DNA of 64,000 nt from Dicyema japonicum (Eukaryota; Dicyemida; Rhombozoa; Dicyemidae), in contig RDEW01000004.1 of the NCBI GenBank assembly GCA_011109175.1, forward strand, positions 1,477,067 to 1,541,066, given 5' to 3'. The notes below the pieces were generated by a model. It did no database searches and was not told where the DNA came from. It saw only the letters and a program-made list of their open reading frames with translations. Below are positions 60,600 to 64,000 of this stretch, piece by piece (position 1 is the first letter of the stretch; every line of letters begins with the position of its first letter). Made by a program: the position numbers and the translations under genes.

Positions 60600-61750
60600 A
60601 GTAAACCAACCAAGTTTAATATTTCAGAGATAGCTGTGTGGGAAATCATTCAGGAGAGAATTATTCTTGGGACTGAGTCGAGCCTAGTTTTTTTGAAAGT
60701 CTAAATTTGTTTAAAAATTGGTCAAAAAGTAAAATTGGTACAAGTCGACAGTAATTTTTTAAAGCCACATTTATTTAAAACCAAGAATCACCTAAATATT
60801 AAAAAATACGTGCCATCAGGTGAACCCGGCCTCCTTTAGCATCCTCCTCTTGCTTTCACGGTGTTCGTCTCGAGAACCGACGCACTTCCTGTACGTACGA
60901 GAGACTTTACTAGATTTCGGAGATGGCAATCGGGCTTCCGTTCCCCTCACAAGTTTCCTCGAACGGAGTTGGAATTAAACGTAAGACTTTTTAGGGCCCC
61001 TGTGACTGTTGCTTGAAAGACATTAATTCTCTTTAGGTTTGTATATGACAGGTTTGTGCCCTATGTCACACAGCCGTAGCTAATTGTCCGGTTGATTTTA
61101 TTGCGTATAAAGGTAGCTTACTGTTTAGTAGAAACAGCTTTTGTAGTATCCAAGAAGTGTTTTTACAAAGTTTAGTTTTCGCTGGGAGGAACAAATGACA
61201 TCACTGAAATGCTTACTGATTGTTATAAGGGGGTCGTATGTGATCCCCAGTATTTTGATATAGTTAGTGGAGAGGACATAGTGGTTAGGTGTCAGGCAAA
61301 ACTGGCTTAGGTCACGGGTTCGATTCTCGCTGCTGTTCATCTGATGAAAGGTTCCACGCATCTACGATGCAAAAAAGGGCTTTACGAGTGACGCCGTCAA
61401 TTCACTGCGGAACTGGATTGTAAAAAAAGGACCCACATACAAGAAAAAGAAAAAAAGAAGTGAAGATCATTCCTTGGTTTTACGATTAGTTAAAAATTAA
61501 CTGTTATTTACTTAATTAAAGTATGTATCCTGCCTATGCGGAGCTATAAATATTATGGCTCTCGTGAAAAGGCTATTATTATTATTAGTGGAGAGGATTG
61601 AATTTCCATTAAGGTCAAAAAAGGTGCCGAGTTTGTTAGTCTTATATTTGAAATAAACATTATTATGCTAGACTTTTAGGGTTTGTGTGTAATGGTCTTT
61701 GTGAGTGATTATTACATAATATTTTAGCAGATGTCTCAGTGGACAGTTCA
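60600..61750 (-). pseudogene. Jockey-like RT fragment interrupted by a SINE
   Basis: Minus-strand pieces NKLGTFFDLNGN (61,600-61,640), YIKILGITYDPLITISKHFS and SSQRKLNFVKTLLGYYKS (61,130-61,260) form one stretch if the SINE at 61,277-61,584 is removed. This LG-hydrophobic-D...H...R-LN-L-L-G pattern follows the RT active site in Jockey LINEs. Confidence 0.6.
61277..61584 (+). mobile_element. tRNA-derived SINE with target duplication
   Basis: Flanked by TTAGTGGAGAGGA (61,264-61,276 and 61,585-61,597). Starts CATAGTGGTTAGG, so it is slightly shortened at the 5' end relative to 1,285. It has B box GGGTTCGATTCTCG, the AAGAAAAAG run, and the 3' end GGCTCTCGTGAAAAGGC plus TTATTATTATTA. Confidence 0.87.
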
Positions 61751-62095
61751 TTTTTGAACCAGGCGGCATGGAAACGTCAGGAACCATAGAAAGCAGGTCA
61801 CTGACCCTGCTAGTGTCGGACCAAAGGCCTGATGGCCTCTAGTTCGAATGTAAATTTCGGCTGAAGGTTCCTCGCATCTATGATGCTTTGACTTAACAAG
61901 TGACGTTGTAATCAGTACATGTCACTGCGGAACCGAATCGTCTACAAAAGGACTCACATTCAGCAAAAAAAGCAAGAAGTGAAGAGTACTCTCTCATCGA
62001 TTAGATGACAACTGTTCATAGCTTAAAATAAAGTGTGCGTCCTGCCTGGGAGGAGCGATAGCTAATGTGGCTCCTCGTAAAGTGCATTTTTGAAT
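61735..62095 (+). repeat. Diverged SINE relative
   Basis: Shares CGCATCTATGATGC, GTCACTGCGGAACCG, AATAAAGTGTGCGTCCTGCC and TGGCTCCTCGTAAAGTGC with the tRNA-derived SINE body and tail, but the head is different and poorly tRNA-like. The region after it repeats TTTTTGAATTTAGT. Confidence 0.6.
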
Positions 62096-62700
62096 TTAGT
62101 CTTTTTGAATTTAGTTTTCTTTTACAGTGTTTATTCTACACTCGAAATGTCAAATTATTTAAACATTTCTTTCAAAATGTTGAGCAAAAAAGGCAGCCAA
62201 CTGCTGTTGAACAATGAGAACACGAGTCACAAGACACAAAAACATACTTACAAAACAATAGTGACTGAACTTATTAACCGTATGACTAATTTTATGATAA
62301 AGCGTACTAACTGAGATAAAGAACTTTAAAAACTGTGCACATATATGAAAACTATATTTCTAAATTGTATTTCTAGCGCGGCCCGGTATCGGTCGGCGGC
62401 TCACCACTGACTTAAATGATTGACCAAGTAATGACTGAATGACAGAAAAGAAAAAATGTAAGATCTATGAAATTGTTTTGTCTGATTCTTTTAGAGTTTT
62501 TTGGTGCTTTTTGAAAATTTTAATTGTTAATGTATCCATCTGCGCCAGCTGTACTTTGCCTTTGCATCTGAGGATTGACTTACCATCGGAAGTGTTTTGC
62601 ATTCTAATCTCAGACTAGAACGTAGTCTAAATCAGAGGATAATTTAATTTATTAACTCTAAAAACATCAAGAAGAAAGTTAATAATTAACAACTAATTAG
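62090..62700. other. No gene recognised
   Basis: A 74-residue plus frame (62,090-62,314) has no recognisable motif or splice partners. The remainder is AT-rich. Confidence 0.3.
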
Positions 62701-62724
62701 GCTTATTCAGTACCCACAGTCGCG

Positions 62725-62865
62725 GAAGCAGAGTCGTTCCATAGAGACATAAAAGTTCATTCAGCGAGTAGCCAGTAGAAGGAATCAAACTCAGAACCGA
62801 TTGCTATAGTATGAGTATGACGTCCAAGCCACTAAACTATTTAAATAATAATAATAAATTACAAA
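62725..62865 (-). repeat. Possible second tRNA-derived SINE
   Basis: On minus: AGTGGCTTGGACGTCATAC (A-box-like) and GAGTTTGATTCCTTC (B-box-like) at tRNA spacing; a (TTA)n run lies at the plus-side right end. Only one copy seen. Confidence 0.4.
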
Positions 62866-62879
62866 GACCACAGTAACAA

Positions 62880-63190
62880 CCACGTGATCCCGGCACGATT
62901 AAAAAAAGACTTCAGCTTAGCACGTTGATCGTCCCTCTAGCCCACGCAACTACGCATCGCCCATGTAACTGGTTCCTCGTAATCGCAACTGCAGGTTCCT
63001 TTGTTTTTCAGTAATAAAGATTCAAAGGGCATTGGAGACTGGGACTCTCCAGAAGTTCATTTTTTCGTAATTTTGGAAGCCCTTTTTGGCTGGCTTCGAT
63101 TTTCATGCAATTTGTTCCAGAAATAAGAAGGCCCCATGAAGCACATGCATATCAGATACATGGCTCGATGTACTGCTTGTATATTGTGTT
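62880..63190 (-). pseudogene. Jockey-like LINE C-terminal fragment
   Basis: Aligns by eye with 47,580-47,870: CTCCAGAAGTTCATTTTTTC, GGAAGCCCTTTTTGGCTGGC and ACATGGCTCGATGTACTGCT. No intact coding. Confidence 0.55.
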
Positions 63191-63334
63191 CAAAAATATA
63201 GGGTAGATATAAAATTGATATTATACTTATTTAAATTTCATAATTAATAAATAATAATCTAATTATTTTTGATAAAATTAAAAATATGATAATTTTTGTT
63301 TATGATATTCTGGATTAAGTGGCTATTCTGATAT

Positions 63335-64000
63335 ATGGACAAAGATGTATTTGTTAACTCACTGATTAATGTTACAAAAGAGGTAATTTTAAAATATATA
63401 TCTTAAAGGCAGAACAAAATCTCCTAAAAAGCCAATCACTTGAAAGAGAAGCCAGAAATATTGAAATTGAAGATCTTAAGAAAAGAGCATCCTTAGATGA
63501 GCAAGATACTTCAGTTTCAAATGTATTATGTCCAACCACCGAAGAAGTCGATTTATTTATGACTACTACAGTCTAGTGTCGCTCAGATAAAATTGGAAGA
63601 ATCAATCACTTTTGACTCAAATAAACGATGAAAAATCCATTTTGCTGTCAGAACTGAATGGACAGCAAATGATTATTCAAGAATTAGAGGAATCTGTCAT
63701 CCAAAACACAAAGTTACTTCAAAATAAAACCAAGGTGTGCTTACTTTTTTTAATTTTATTGCCATCAAATTATTATTTTAGGAATTAACTGAACTTAATG
63801 AAGCCATAACTGGACTTTCTCAGCGTGTTTCGTATTCAAAGGAACTCTTGAAACAACGCGATTTATTGATTGAAGTGATTATTGTTCATTAACAAAATTC
63901 ATAGGAAAGTCAGCTGTTGAAATTAATTGAAAACAGAGGACCTGAAGACGTCACAGTTCGATCTGTCGCAATATTATCTGACGATTTAAAAGAAAAGTTA
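63335..64000 (+). CDS. Coiled-coil protein, partial at window edge
   Basis: Starts MDKDVFVNSLINVTKE and continues through introns of 26, 29, about 46 and 30 bases that all join in frame: AEQNLLKSQSLEREARNIEI, LFMTTT|NQSLLTQINDEKS, LQNKTK|ELTELNEAITGLS, LKQRDLLIE|ESQLLKLIENRG. The heptad-rich sequence predicts a long coiled coil. KELLKQRDLLIE resembles the KEQLKQRDELIE segment of LRRFIP (flightless-interacting) proteins, but the rest does not clearly match, so the name is only a suggestion. The 3' end is beyond the window. Confidence 0.65.

Overview
The window looks like nuclear DNA of a very compact, AT-rich animal genome. The gene set is animal-type: an SLC6 transporter, a LIM-homeodomain factor, a two-PDZ NHERF-like protein, a thyroglobulin-type membrane protein, a GH47 mannosidase, an HMG-box protein, a SAC3/GANP mRNA-export protein and a ZRSR-type splicing factor. 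Reading frames only close if introns of about 18-35 bases with GT...AG ends are removed. Uniformly tiny introns plus animal genes fit a dicyemid (mesozoan) best; that is an inference, and another miniaturised animal parasite is possible.

Layout. 1-2.5 kb: repeat debris (decayed integrase element, tRNA-derived SINE, reverse-transcriptase tail). 2.5-4.5 kb: SLC6 transporter. 4.7-6.7 kb: LINE and SINE remnants. 6.9-9.2 kb: acidic two-zinc-finger protein of unknown function. 10.8-14.6 kb: LINE fragments and one tRNA-Glu. 14.6-19.75 kb: a LINE (family A) split by a DNA transposon with 79-bp terminal inverted repeats and an integrase. 19.9-29.5 kb is the gene-rich core: SAC3/GANP, ZRSR-like, LIM-homeodomain and the PDZ gene. 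29.6-43 kb: LINE remains plus a tandem duplication of about 4.5 kb holding two GH47 mannosidase copies, the first dead and the second nearly intact. 43.5-47.3 kb: thyroglobulin-type membrane protein and a beta-propeller-like gene. 47.3-52.3 kb: retroelement debris. 52.6-53.0 kb: HMG-box gene. 53.6-63.2 kb: LINE and SINE insertions, several with exact target-site duplications. 63.3 kb to the end: first exons of a coiled-coil gene.

Mobile DNA. Four groups dominate. Family A is an RTE-like LINE with an APE endonuclease and a (TAA)n tail. The Jockey/CR1-like LINEs are mostly fragments. Family E is a reverse transcriptase with a Y-x-DD centre and a distinctive C-terminal region, always in pieces. 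Non-autonomous retroposons include a tRNA-derived SINE that shares its 3' end with family A, and a separate 270-320 bp family with target-site duplications. No element appears intact enough to encode its full protein set.

The host genes do not form a pathway. The most notable arrangement is the ZRSR-like splicing gene, which ends 13 bases from the end of the convergent LIM-homeodomain gene.
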